Positions 42,101 to 50,238 of a stretch of 64,000 nt of DNA are shown here, one piece after another. The translations under genes were made by a program, and so were the position numbers. Position 1 is the first letter of the stretch. Every line of letters begins with the position of its first letter. Below the pieces are notes generated by a model. That model was not told where the DNA came from, made no database searches, and worked only from the letters and a program-made list of their open reading frames with translations. The stretch is from Asterias rubens (Eukaryota > Echinodermata > Asteroidea > Forcipulatida > Asteriidae), in the NCBI RefSeq assembly GCF_902459465.1, contig NC_047066.1, positions 18,045,047 to 18,109,046 on the forward strand. Reading direction: 5' to 3'.

Positions 42101-43281
42101 ATTTGGCGCTTGCACAGTAAGCAGCGATTGGTGAACGTAAGTGCTGAGCTGTCAAATGGGGCCCTGAAGAAGACACATTCCAAACAAAAACATCTTCGGG
42201 AGAGGGCAGGTATGATATAGAAACCATGGGGTATAGGGAGGGGATAGGTGGGGATATGTGCACTAAGTTGATTATTGAAGAGGACAAATTGAAAACAAAA
42301 CCACCTTCAGGAAAGAGGAGGTGGATAGAATCCATGGCATATGGGGAGGGAATGGGTGGGGAAAAGGTACAACTGTGCAGATTTGAAGGGAAGGGTGTCT
42401 CTGGAAAGGAGATTTGATGGAGAGCACCCATGTAAAACCAATACATGTCTTTATCCTTGTGGAAAAAGACAGGGGACTAGTCTAACCAAATTCAACCAAA
42501 AACACGTCTGGGAAAGAGGAGGTATGATGGAGAGAATCCATTCAGTATGGGGAAGGGGTGGGTGGGGATTAATGTGAAATCATTGATTTGAATGGAAGGG
42601 AAATCCAATTTGACCCTTAAACATATTATACTGCTTATACTATCACATCCATATCATGCAAAGGTAATCCGTTGCACCATACTGCACCAACTATCCACGC
42701 TAAAGACAATGCAGTAACTTTTGCTACCGCTGTGCTCTGACCTTAAAATTTTCAACTTAAAGCCATTGGACACTTTCGGTAAACAGTATTGTCCAAAGGC
42801 CCACACTTCGTGTATCACAACTTATATATAAAATGACAAACCTGTGAAAATTTAGGCTCAATCGGTCATCGGAGTCGGGAGAAAATAACGGGAAAACTCA
42901 CTCTTGTTTTTGCACGTTTCGCCGTGTCATGACATGTGTTTACTATAAATCCGTAATCGATGTCGAGAATTGATAATTGTTTTAATGTTTTCTCAAAAAG
43001 TAAAGCATTTCATGAAATAATATTTCAAGAGAAGTCTTTTACCATTACCTTCTTTAAACCCTGTAAGTTATTTGTAAATCTGTGAACTTTTTTTTTTTCT
43101 GTTCCGAAAGTGTATAAGTTAACAAATTATCTCAGTCTGTATTTTGTTATAACAAATTGTATTCATTTAATTTTTTTCTTCTCAGGAATTACTGGAGCAG
43201 CGGCTAGAACAGGTAACCCAGCAACTTGGATCAGTCCGGATGCTTCTACGAAAATACAACGCCCTCAAGAGTTCAATTTGA
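21133..43281 (+). CDS. MPHOSPH9: M-phase phosphoprotein 9 (MPHOSPH9) homologue, 1280 residues, 16 coding exons
   Basis: Known in mammals as a distal-centriole protein that helps hold CP110-CEP97 and is removed after TTBK2 phosphorylation so cilia can form. Coding exons: 21133-22455, 23252-23420, 23932-24068, 24942-25153, 26104-26304, 27413-27461, 28357-28509, 29554-29607, 31665-31777, 33209-33295, 33942-34214, 35158-35858, 38889-39010, 39973-40059, 41712-41777, 43186-43281. All are GT-AG with agreeing phases, 3843 bp in all. Residues 1-230 are acidic and disordered. Coiled coils fall near 236-287, 420-498, 614-830 and 1199-1280. Exon 4 has many RSP sites and exon 12 has SP-rich NQQAR repeats and basic SPRSRSR. 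The C-terminus (QLGSVRMLLRKYNALKSS) matches the MPHOSPH9 tail as I remember it. Human MPHOSPH9 has 1183 residues. Identity rests on the tail, the architecture and the location beside MTRFR. Confidence 0.85.
22841..23249 (+). mobile_element. tRNA-derived SINE, family 1, full length, ending at an exon
   Basis: A-box region (ctagcggttaagagc), B box (gggttcgaatcccc), conserved core gtgtccttaagcaagacact, then a 3' tail rich in ttattatta. The tail runs straight into the AG acceptor of MPHOSPH9 exon 2 (23252). The tRNA part resembles a class-II (Ser/Leu-like) tRNA. Confidence 0.88.
23493..23872. mobile_element. TTAA MITE, family A
   Basis: TTAA-bounded, with termini ttaaaggcagtggacactat and atagtgtccagtgtctttaa. 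It fills most of MPHOSPH9 intron 2. Confidence 0.88.
24089..24452 (+). mobile_element. tRNA-derived SINE, family 1
   Basis: Starts gtgtcgtggccgagcggtta, has the B box gggttcgaatcccc and the core gtgtccttaagcaagacact, and ends in (att)n. It begins 20 bp after the donor of MPHOSPH9 exon 3. Confidence 0.88.
24535..24793 (-). mobile_element. tRNA-derived SINE, family 1, minus strand
   Basis: Inverse of the copy at 24089-24452: it reads aagtgtcttgcttaagaaca (core) then gggatttgaaccaacactctg (B box) on +. Together they form an inverted SINE pair in intron 3. Confidence 0.82.
25291..26068. repeat. 24-bp minisatellite in MPHOSPH9 intron 4, about 32 copies
   Basis: The unit is ggaacactggtgcctagggc plus ctcg. 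Variants (aagcctag, gtcaag, gccaag) recur in a higher-order pattern. Because 24 is a multiple of three, long frames stay open on both strands. Flanking exon phases (2 and 2) and lack of continuity show it is intronic. Confidence 0.9.
26446..27125 (+). mobile_element. tRNA-derived SINE, family 1, split by a DNA element
   Basis: The 5' part (tgttgtggccgagtgattaa) stops at about 26501. It resumes at 26937 with agtttgggctgg, the core cttaagcaagacact and the usual 3' body (gccagcatattgcgc). The interruption is the element at 26502-26936. Confidence 0.82.
26502..26936. mobile_element. TIR element with GGGGTRCGTTCCACTCGCGC ends inside a SINE
   Basis: The 435-bp insert has inverted termini ggggtacgttccactcgcgc and gcgcgagtggaacgcacccc, plus subterminal repeats of gttcgccaac/gttggcgaac. 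It has no coding capacity. The SINE flanks show a 1-2 bp (A or AG) target duplication. Confidence 0.8.
27476..27708. mobile_element. TIR element with ctagagggYgcac ends (family C)
   Basis: The left tagttactagagggcgcact... and right gtgcaccctctagttctta ends are inverted. The inner pairs cattttgtaagatgaac/ttacaaaatgg are also inverted. A fragment lies at 20941-21070. It lies in intron 6, directly after exon 6. Confidence 0.55.
28636..29014. mobile_element. TTAA MITE, family A
   Basis: Termini are ttaaagacaccggatttggt and gagtgtccactgcctttaa. The right TTAA is shared with the next copy. Confidence 0.85.
29011..29252. mobile_element. TTAA MITE, family A, internally deleted
   Basis: Starts ttaaaggcagtggacacaat and ends tagtgtccactgtctttaa. 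About 140 bp of the right half is missing. It abuts the copy at 28636-29014. Confidence 0.83.
29390..29518 (+). mobile_element. tRNA-derived SINE, family 2
   Basis: Reads ctagatagctcagctagcag (A box), ggtacaaatcctg (B box) and the tail attttacccagtttgtttcc. It ends 35 bp before MPHOSPH9 exon 8. Confidence 0.7.
30030..30240 (+). mobile_element. tRNA-derived SINE, family 2, fragments
   Basis: A tail piece (aaatttacccagatagtttc) at about 30045 is followed by a tRNA-like part at 30127-30205 with atctcagctggtagagcaca and gttcaaatctcgc, then tttgttcaaccccaaat. Confidence 0.65.
30541..31060. mobile_element. About 520-bp dispersed element (family G)
   Basis: Begins ataaatacctcagacagttt, contains attggtggagagcgcgtcac and gtgttgaaacatgggcgtga, and ends with a large hairpin (caactagtggtttaaacc with ccactagttg) and tttgattccctta. 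Copies lie at 54086-54616, 57781-58252 and 58618-59104. No long frame is present. Class unknown. Confidence 0.7.
31061..31178 (-). mobile_element. tRNA-derived SINE, family 1, 5' fragment, minus strand
   Basis: Reads aagtgtcttgctcagggac (core), gggattcaaaccgacactctg (B box) and ctcttatccgctcggccacg (A box) on +. Its end cacgacacccc passes directly into the 11-bp minisatellite. Confidence 0.8.
31169..31605. repeat. 10/11-bp minisatellite, atggacacccc / acgacacccc
   Basis: About 40 copies of two variants alternate in blocks. The frame stays open in several registers on both strands as PMDTPWTPH-like peptides. It is in MPHOSPH9 intron 8, ending 59 bp before exon 9. It is not coding. Confidence 0.9.
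31798..32135 (+). mobile_element. Dispersed element (family K) with ggtaacaccatgtgtg head
   Basis: Starts near ggcattgcatggtgaggt, then gtttgcggtaacaccatgtg and tgccaggtagattttgttct, and includes ctactaccgcggagtagaat. An inverse copy lies at 41363-41585. Its head resembles the 68-bp satellite unit at 43390-45235. Confidence 0.6.
32200..32582. mobile_element. TTAA MITE, family E
   Basis: Termini are ttaaaggaacacgttgtcat and cgacgtgttcctttaa, with a central hairpin gtcaaatttttgac. A second copy lies at 59554-59948. Confidence 0.85.
32640..32949. mobile_element. MITE with ACACYCG/CGGGTGT termini (family F)
   Basis: Collinear with the copy at 1267-1560: gacaggcgcttcag at the left and ctggagcgcctgtctgaaac at the right. 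Confidence 0.75.
32982..33140. mobile_element. TTAA MITE, family A, right half
   Basis: From tcttaagaaaatacgttact through tttatactattaacagctct to tagtgtccagagcctttaa. The left half is lost. Confidence 0.7.
33418..33802. mobile_element. TTAA MITE, family A
   Basis: Termini are ttaaagacactggacacctt and atagtgtccactgcctttaa. A central hairpin pairs gacctcaaaatc with ctgaggtctcg. It lies in MPHOSPH9 intron 10. Confidence 0.87.
34676..35055. mobile_element. TTAA MITE, family A
   Basis: Termini are ttaaaggtagtgaacactat and atagtgtccactgcctttaa. It lies in MPHOSPH9 intron 11. Confidence 0.87.
35970..36348. mobile_element. TTAA MITE, family B
   Basis: Termini are ttaaagggaaggtacatgtt and ggtgtaccttccctttaa. 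It abuts a family D fragment (36345 to about 36490, starting ttaaaggatttgggtacttt) through a shared TTAA. Confidence 0.85.
36818..37293. mobile_element. TTAA MITE, family B, interrupted
   Basis: Termini are ttaaagggaaggtaccggta and acgtgtaccttccctttaa. An insert of about 120 bp (about 36953-37080) is flanked by gaaaatgat on both sides. Confidence 0.8.
37300..37595 (+). mobile_element. tRNA-derived SINE, family 2, near full length
   Basis: 5' extension with caaagatattgacaatatag, A box tagctcagttggtagagc, B box ggttcgaatccc, tail aatttacccagtcagtttcc. The acceptor stem is only partly paired and no CCA-proximal structure remains, so it is not a working tRNA. Confidence 0.78.
37640..38215 (+). 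pseudogene. Non-LTR retrotransposon reverse-transcriptase C-terminal fragment
   Basis: The frame 37665-38015 encodes a typical post-RT segment of LINE-like elements: LFKSTVETVLLYSCEALAIT, LDASHRALMRYSLGV and RLRLIGHALRRP. The match continues in another frame past the stop at 38013 (cggcctggatggcagac). The N-terminal polymerase motifs are absent, so this is a dead 3' piece in MPHOSPH9 intron 12. Confidence 0.75.
38409..38798. mobile_element. TTAA MITE, family A
   Basis: Termini are ttaaaggcagtggacactat and atagtgtccagtgtctttaa. It ends 90 bp before MPHOSPH9 exon 13. Confidence 0.88.
39556..39583. repeat. (CATT)n microsatellite
   Basis: About seven cattcatt repeats next to a minus-strand SINE. 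Confidence 0.8.
39682..39929 (-). mobile_element. tRNA-derived SINE, family 1, minus strand
   Basis: On + it reads aaggtgctatggcacattca, the core aagtgtcttgcttaaagaca and the B box ggggattctaacccacactct. It ends 43 bp before exon 14. Confidence 0.82.
40024..40350 (+). repeat. Tandem copies of the exon 14 end plus donor, spaced by (TTAGGG)n
   Basis: The 3' end of exon 14 with its donor (aagaaactagatgacctta ... cgacag|gtaagct) begins at 40024, 40142 and 40254. A stub (aagaaactag) begins at 40342. Between copies lie tracts of ttaggg, with gttagt variants, at 40089-40140, 40204-40253 and 40320-40341. Copies 2 and 3 have no acceptor upstream. Confidence 0.92.
40600..40988. mobile_element. TTAA MITE, family A, left end eroded
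   Basis: Left gttgaaggcactggacactat (TTAA degraded), right atagtgtccactgcctttaa. Confidence 0.82.
41363..41585 (-). mobile_element. Dispersed element (family K), minus strand
   Basis: Inverse of 31798-32135. On + it reads ctactccgcggcagtagaat, acctggcaagtagatacaca, catggtgttaccgcaaacc and cctcaccatgca. Confidence 0.6.
41760..42575 (+). repeat. Diverged tandem copies of the exon 15 end and donor region
   Basis: The exon 15 3' end and following intron (caaggaaagaagag|gtaggac ... catggggtatagggagggg) recur at about 42196-42245, 42304-42360, 42400-42425 and 42505-42565. Several keep a GT after gag/cag (cag|gtatga, gag|gtatga). Unit spacing is about 100 bp. Confidence 0.7.
41901..42020. mobile_element. 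Foldback MITE, GGGCCCAATTTCATGG family (family M)
   Basis: The termini gggcccaatttcatggctct and agagccatgaaattgggct are inverted. The direct repeat ggtgcttatggaagcaggg lies on both sides (41885 and 42023). Outer remnants of the same family run from about 41844 to 42170, so one copy sits in another. Confidence 0.7.
42757..43122. mobile_element. TTAA MITE, diverged
   Basis: Left ttaaagccattggacacttt, right ttccgaaagtgtataagttaa. It ends 63 bp before MPHOSPH9 exon 16. Confidence 0.65.
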
Positions 43282-43389
43282 GCCAGGGTACATGTCCCAC
43301 ATTGAATGATCATCCAAAAAGATTGATTGAATGATAGTAGTGATGCCGAAGAGCTTGAGAGGTGTTTCAACATGAAATGATATTTGAAG

Positions 43390-45235
43390 TTAGTAGAATT
43401 TGAAACTTTGCATGGTGGAGATACAATCTAGTAAGGTTTGCAGTAACACCATGTACATGAGTAGGATTTGAAACTTTGCATGGTGGAGATACAATCTAGT
43501 AAGGTTTGCAGTAATGCCATGTACATGAGTAGCATTTGAAACTTTGCATGGTGGAGATACAATCTAGTAAGGTTTGCTGTAACACCATGTACATGAGTAG
43601 GATTTGAAACTTTGCATGGTGGAGATACAATCTAGTAAGGTTTGCAGTAACACCATGTACATGAGTAGGATTTGAAACTTTGCATGGTGGAGATACAATC
43701 TAGTAAGGTTTGCAGTAACACCATGTACATGAGTAGCATTTGAAACTTTTCATGGTGGAGATACAATCTAGTAAGGTTTGCAGTAACACCATGTACATGA
43801 GTAGGATTTGAAACTTTGCATGCTGGAGATACAATCTTGTAAGGTTTGCAGTAACACCATGTACATGAGTAGGATTTGGAACTTTGCATGGTGGAGATAC
43901 AATCTAGTAAGGTTTGCAGTAACACCATGTACATGAGTAGCATTTGAAACTTTGCATGGTGGAGATACAATCTAGTAAGGTTTGCAGTAACAACATGTAC
44001 ACGAGTAGGATTTGAAACTTTGCATGGTGGAGATACAGTCTAGTAAGGTTTGCTGTAACACCATGTACATGAGTAGGATTTGAAACTTTGCATGGTGGAG
44101 ATACAATCTAGTAAGGTTTGCAGTAACACCATGTACATGAGTAGGATTTGAAACTTTGCATGGTGGATACAATCTAGTAAGGTTTGCAGTAACACCATGT
44201 TCATGAGTAGGATTTGAAACTTTGCATGGTGGAGATACAATCTAGTAAGGTTTTCAGTAACACCATGTACATGAGTAGGATTTGAAACTTTGCATGGTGG
44301 AGATACAATCTAGTAAGGTTTGCAGTAACACCATGTACATGAGTAGGATTTGAAACTTTGCATGGTGGAGATACAATCTAGTAAGGTTTGCAGTAACACC
44401 ATGTTCATGAGTAGGATTTGAAACTTTGCATGGTGGAGATACAATCTAGTAAGGTTTTCAGTAACACCATGTACATGAGTAGGATTTGAAACTTTGCATG
44501 GTGGGGATACAATCTAGTAAGGTTTGCAGTAACACCATGTTCATGAGTAGGATTTGAAACTTTGCGTGATGGAGATACAATCTAGTAAGGTTTGCAGTAA
44601 CACCATGTACATGAGTAGGATTTGAAACTTTGCATGGTGGAGATACAATCTAGTAAGGTTTGCAGTAACATCATGTACATGAGTAGGATTTGAAACCTTA
44701 GATGGTGGGTTAGAGGTTTGCAGTAACACCATGTACATGAGTAGGATTTGAAACTTTGCATGGTGGAGATACAATCTAGTAAGGTTTTCAGTAACACCAT
44801 GTACATGAGTAGGATTTGAAACTTTGCATGGTGGAGATACAATCTAGTAAGGTTTGCAGTAACATCATGTACATGAGTAGGATTTGAAACCTTAGATGGT
44901 GGGTTAGAGGTTTGCAGTAACACCATGTACATAAGTAGGATTTGAAACTTTGCAGGGTGGGGATACAATCTAGTAAGGTTTGCAGTAATGCCATGTACAT
45001 GAGTAGGATTTGAAACTTTGCATGGTGGAGATACAGTCTAGTAAGGTTTGCGATAACACAATGTTCATGAGTAGTAATTGAAAGTTTGCATGGTGGAGAT
45101 ACAATCTAGTAAGGTTCGCTGTAACACCATGTACATGAGTAGGATTTGAAACTTTGCATGGTGGAGATACAATCTAGTAAGGTTTGCAGTTACACCATGT
45201 ACATGAGTAGGATTTGAAACTTTGCCAATGGTGTA
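43390..45235. repeat. 68-bp satellite array, about 27 copies
   Basis: The unit is gtaggatttgaaactttgca, tggtggagatacaatctagt, aaggtttgcagtaacaccat, gtacatga. Copies are mostly over 95 percent alike. Two shortened variants near 44695-44715 and 44888-44912 share ttagatggtgggttagaggt, showing a duplicated sub-block. The array starts about 110 bp after the MPHOSPH9 stop. Confidence 0.95.
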
Positions 45236-45294
45236 GATGCAAACAGAGCCTGGAGTTGGAGCCTTGGGAAAAATCCCTTGGTTTCCCAAATACT

Positions 45295-45648
45295 TTGCTT
45301 AGAGGGTCTATGTACTGTTTGTAGAACAAAAAAACACAATGTCTACAGATTTACACTAAACGTACACAGTTTGAAGACAATGATAGTAGAAAGCTTCCCT
45401 GAAAATATTACTTGCTGAGGTGCTGTAGTTTTTGAGAAATGAGTAAAACAATGTCATGAAAATAATTCTCAGTGATCATGAGACGAAAATTATTTTAGCA
45501 TGTAAAAGCGTATTTTTTATGACATTGTTCACCTCAGCAACTAATATTTTAAGGTACGCTATCTACTATCATTATCTTCAAACGGTTTAAGTTTAATGTT
45601 AATCTGTGGACTTTGTGTTTTGTGTTACAAAAAGTACCCAAATCCTTT
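45295..45648. mobile_element. TTAA MITE, family D
   Basis: Left gggtctatgtactgtttgta (TTAA degraded), right aaaagtacccaaatccttta. The central inverted arms atgagtaaaacaatgtcatg and catgagacgaaaattatttt are shared with the copies at 47201 and 55229. Confidence 0.75.
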
Positions 45649-46819
45649 AAACCTGTGTGGTAAACAAAATCGCAAAACACTTTAAAAGGTCTATGTGGTG
45701 AACTTCCACACTGTCCTCACCTAGGTCCCTATAGACATTTATCATGCTGACTCCATCCTGGTTAAGTTCCTTGTATCGAATAACAATAATGAATGCTAAT
45801 AATCATTTTCAAATAGGAACCAGACTATTCTGTTATTCGGCCTCGGTATGGTTACATTGATATCAATGGGGAAATTTCAAGATGGCGGCACCTTGATAAA
45901 GGTCTATTGCACAGGATTCCAGTTGCAGTGTTCAAATATGCACGAGAGTTGTAAAGTCTACTATTGTAAAAAGATAGTTATAAATGGGTCTTAAGAGGTA
46001 TTTTTTCCCACTGCCCCTCCCTTTAGGAGAAGCCCCGCCCATTCATGTTTGTAAATTTTTTTAGAATTTATCAATTACCTCAGTTAGTTTTGTATGTAAA
46101 TTTGTGTATTTTCAAATTATGTTGCATTCCATTGCCTTAAATTTCTATTGTACATTGACTTTTAATGTAAAACCACATAGTACTTTTAGACTATTCCTAT
46201 AGGCCTACATTTATTTTGTTGTGTATTTGTCCGAATTGGATTCTGTAAACTTTTATTTTTCAAAGTTATAGGTCACCTTGAAGAATTTTAGAGTGTGTAT
46301 GCTGTGAATGTATTCTACTGTGAAGGCAGAAGTTGCAGCTTTTTTATTTTATAGAAATATGGTTTTCTTGTGTTGCTAGTGTGCAACAGAATGTCAGAGG
46401 TCAGTATTCCTTTTGAAGTAAAACTGAGTTTTATTTTATTTTTGAGTGCTTTAGACTGAAATACTATGCATAAGGTTGCAAATGATATTCAATAATTGGT
46501 ATTTTACTATAATGCCGAAGATGCCTTCATAATTCTATCTGATACTTATTATTTTAACAACGATAATAAATTAAAATTGTTATTACTTTGATTTGTTTTC
46601 ATTTATGAGTATTCAATGTGCCAGTTAATAAATTTTGAATTTATGAATTTGGAATATGAATTTATGCAGATTTAGAGGTGGGTTTTGATTAATAGTTTCC
46701 TAACGAAATCACCATTGTCTGCTTGATAGATCGATTATGTCACATGCATGGTGTGCTGCACACGCAGGCTGCACATTGGAATTGTGTCAATTTAAGAGGG
46801 CCAAATTTCATGGAGCTGC

Positions 46820-47204
46820 TTAAAGCCAGTGGACACTATTGGTAATTGTCACAGACCAGTCTTCTCACTTGGCGTGTCTCAACATATGCATAAAATAACA
46901 AACCTGTGAAAATTTGAGCTCAATTGGTCGTCGGAGTTGTGAGATAACTATGAAAGAAAAAACACCCTTATCACACGAAGTTGTGTGCTTTTAGATGCTT
47001 GATTTCGAGACCTTAGATTCTAAACTTGAGGTCTCGAAATCAAATTGGTGAAAAATTACTTCTTTCTCGAAAACTACTCCACTTCAGAGGGAGCCGTTTC
47101 TCACAATGTTTTATTTACCAACCTCTCCCCATTACTTGTTACCAAGTAAGGTTTTATGCTAATAATTATTTTCAGTAATTACAAATAGTGTCCACTGCCT
47201 TTAA
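46820..47204. mobile_element. TTAA MITE, family A
   Basis: Termini are ttaaagccagtggacactat and atagtgtccactgcctttaa. It shares its right TTAA with the family D copy. Confidence 0.87.
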
Positions 47205-47538
47205 AGGGTCTGGGTACTTTTTTTAGGACAAAAAACACAATGTCTATATATTTACATTAAACTTGCAGTTTGAAGATAATGATAGTAAAAAGCTTCCCTT
47301 AAAATATTGTTAACTGAGGTGCTGTAATTTTGAGAAATGAGTAAAACAATGAACATTATTTTAAAAATACGCTTACGTTTTTTCATGACATTGTTTTACT
47401 CATTTCGCAAAAACTGCAGCACCTCAGCATCTTATATTTTGAGGTACGCTTTCTACTATTATTATCTTCAAACTGTGTAAGTTTAATGGAAATCTGTGAA
47501 CATTGTGTTTTGTGTACAAAAAGTAACTAAATCCTTTA
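47201..47538. mobile_element. TTAA MITE, family D
   Basis: Termini are ttaaagggtctgggtacttt and aaaagtaactaaatcctttaa. Confidence 0.83.
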
Positions 47539-47995
47539 AGCGAAAAGTTTTCTTAAGCTTGAAAATAGCTTACTTATTTTTGCACATGTTACTGGCCACA
47601 ATTTCATGCCATATGCATTGCTTGTGACTGGCATTGTTGTTTACTTAATATAACAATTGAGTGGAGTCTTGGCCGGTAATCTGATTTTACTAAGGAAGGA
47701 CTGTTTTGCTTAAGCAAAATTATGTGCATAAGCAGCTCATTGAAATTGGCCCCAGAAATAACTAGAATATGCAAATTATGCAAAATTAACGAGGAGCCGA
47801 TAGGATCCTTACACGGGAACTGAAAGATAAAGGAATTATTCAGCAATAAAGCGATTCAAAATATAATGATATTACACTGTTTTATACGTTTCCATTTGTG
47901 TATAGTGACTTTTTGTATACACTTGGACGATTATAACCTCTCATAGGCATACAATTTTTAGGAATAATAATGTGAGGGTTGCAAGCTTTTCTGAG

Positions 47996-48640
47996 GAAAG
48001 TTTTTTTTCTCTTTAGCAAGGCAAGTTCTTTTCTGTAATGAAAGTCTTTTCGTTTTGTAAGGGCAGTTCTTTTCTGTATCAGAAGTCTTCGTTTTGTAAG
48101 GGAAGTTCTTTTCTGTAATGGAAGTCTTTTCGTTTTGCAAGGGAAGTTCTTTTCTGTAATGGAATTCTTTTCGTTTTGTAAGGGAAGTTCTTTTCTGTTA
48201 TGGAAGTCTTTTCGTTTTGCAAGGGAAGTTCTTTTCTGTAATGGAATTCTTTTCGTTTTGTAAGGGAATTTCTTTTCTGTTATGGAAGTCTTTTCGTTTT
48301 GCAAGGTTAGCTCTTTTCTGTAATGGAATTCTTTTCGTTTTGTAAGGGAAGTTCTTTTCCGTTATGCGTTTTGTAAGGGAAGTTCTTTTCTGTAATGGAA
48401 GTCTTTTCGTTTTGTAAGGGCAGTTCTTTTCTGTAATGGAAGTCTTTTCGTTTTGTAAGGGAAGCTCTTTTCTGTAATGGAAGTCTTTTCATTTGTAAGG
48501 AAGTTCTTTTCTGTAATGGAGGTCTTTTCGTTCTTCCCTTACAAAACTTTTCTGTAATTGAAGTCTTTTCGTTTAGTAAGGAAAGTTCTTTTCTGTAATG
48601 GAGGTCTTTTCGTTTTGTAAGGGAAGTTCTTGGAGACGCT
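47996..48640. repeat. 41-bp minisatellite, about 15 copies
   Basis: The unit is gtaagggaagttcttttctg followed by taatggaagtcttttcgtttt. Some units are truncated (for example at 48361 and 48535). The complement gives a spurious Lys-rich open frame (KTKRLPLQKRTSL-like). Confidence 0.9.
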
Positions 48641-49568
48641 CTTTCTTACTTTCTCTTATGTAGAAGTCCGTTGTTAAGTCTTTATGTAGGGAAGTTCTCT
48701 CTCTCTTCTGTATGTATGGGACTGTTATTTTCATGCTGTTGGTGAATATCTTTTCTGTATACGGAAGTGAAAGTCCTTCCTTTTTGACCAGGAAGTTCTC
48801 TCTTTCTTAAAATGAAAAGAAAAGAGAAAAAAAAACAGATTTTGCCGTCCCTTAGGTCTAATCCTGACACTTCGTCACTGCTTTATTCACTTACTCGTAA
48901 AATCACTGGAAATGCTGTGGCCAAATAATTAAGTAATTATTAAGCATTATTCATTCAATACAACGGTTTTCCCGCAAGGAACAAGAACAGCTCCTTGTTC
49001 TCAATAACGGAGGAACCTGGGAAGGAAGCCCCTGGAGATAACCTGTCACAGTCACTCATTATGGTGACTCAGTGACCACAGTGCAGATGGTCAGCAAGGG
49101 GTCGACCAGGGGGGCTGGGGCTTGGGCTTGCCATGTCTGCTGTGGATAACAATGTGAAATTTTGTCCGATAATTGTTTCACTGAAATTTCATGCTTTCTT
49201 GTGTTGTATAGCAATAAGCAATTTTAAGATATGGTGGACACAATCATAAATTAGACTAGCTTGGGTTAATTTGTCTGTATACACCCATCACTCTCATAGT
49301 GTCCGCCAAATACATCAAAAAGCTAGCTGTTGACCTTGTCGTGTAGCTGTAAATTTCTTTATTTGCAAATAGCCTAACGCCAGGTGCACTTTTTGGTGAC
49401 CCGGACCAGAAAACACAAGAGTCTTCGGTCATGGATAGTCTAGGCCTAAGGGTTTTCACGAGTAACTTGAGTTTTTGGCTAGATTGGGCTCGGTTTGAAG
49501 AATTGACCAAACTAATGATGTAGGTTTCCAATAAAATAAATTAAAAGCCAGTTAGAAAGACAGTTCCA
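48641..49568. other. Intergenic, no gene recognised
   Basis: Satellite-edge sequence grades into unique DNA. A short frame on - at 49256-49531 has no recognisable motif. Nothing else is supported. Confidence 0.4.
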
Positions 49569-49944
49569 TTAAAGGGAAGGTACACCTTTGGTAATTGTCA
49601 AAGACCAGTCTTCTCACTTGGTGTATCCCATCATAACCATAAAATAACAAGCCTGTGTAACCTTGGGCTCAATCGGTCATCGAAGTTACGAGAAAATGAT
49701 GACAGAAAAAACACCCTTGTTGGCCGAATTTGTGTGCTTTCAGATAAGAATAAAAGACTTCTAGCTAGAAGTCTTTTATTATTTTAGTGAAAAATTACCT
49801 CTTTCTAAAAAACTACATTACTTCAGAGGGAGTCGTATCCCACAATGTTTTATACTATCAACAGCTCTCCAATGCTCGTTACCAAGTCAGTTTTTAAGTT
49901 AATATTTGTTTTGAGTAATTACCAAACGTGTACCTTCCCTTTAA
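49569..49944. mobile_element. TTAA MITE, family B
   Basis: Termini are ttaaagggaaggtacacctt and acgtgtaccttccctttaa. The central hairpin agacttctagctagaagtct is perfect. Confidence 0.88.
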
Positions 49945-50238
49945 CAGGTCAAACCATAATAAAGGTTGTGTATGGATTATTTATTTTTCAACAGGGAAGT
50001 ACATACAGTGTATACTTAAAATAGATTTATACACTTATGTTACTACTACAAACTTAACTCCACCTAGTCATTATGAACGTTAAAAACAACAAATAGGCCT
50101 ATAAATGTTAAAATAAGTTCAGAGGAAAACCGTCAGCTGAAAATAAAACACTAAAATTAATGTTAATCAGATCATGGAAAAAGATTAGACTGGGTACACA
50201 TATAAAAACAAATTGATAACCAAGTTGATAGACAAGCT

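Larger units (their letters stand above)
43282..46590 (+). other. Probable MPHOSPH9 3' untranslated and flanking region
   Basis: No coding sequence is recognised. It contains the 68-bp satellite and a family D MITE, then non-repetitive AT-rich DNA at 45650-46570. AATAAA at 46565-46570 is a candidate poly(A) signal. If it is used, the satellite is transcribed. Confidence 0.3.
46798..47753. mobile_element. GGGCC-family foldback element (family M) with two MITEs inside
   Basis: The left end gggccaaatttcatggagct is the inverse of the right end agctcattgaaattggcccc. The interior is occupied by a family A copy (46820-47204) and a family D copy (47201-47538) at a TTAA. Flanks show an AG on each side. 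Confidence 0.78.

Noticed and set aside
43390-45235. CRISPR array (regular repeats)
   Set aside because: Units are contiguous with no unique spacers, and the genome is eukaryotic.
43632-45289. Several minus-strand frames of 66-128 codons with repeated MYLHHAKFQ-like peptides
   Set aside because: They are translations of the 68-bp satellite, with no independent coding signal.
47882-48492. Lys/Thr-rich minus-strand protein (KTKRLPLQKRTSL-like)
   Set aside because: Translation of the 41-bp minisatellite. The frame breaks wherever units are truncated.
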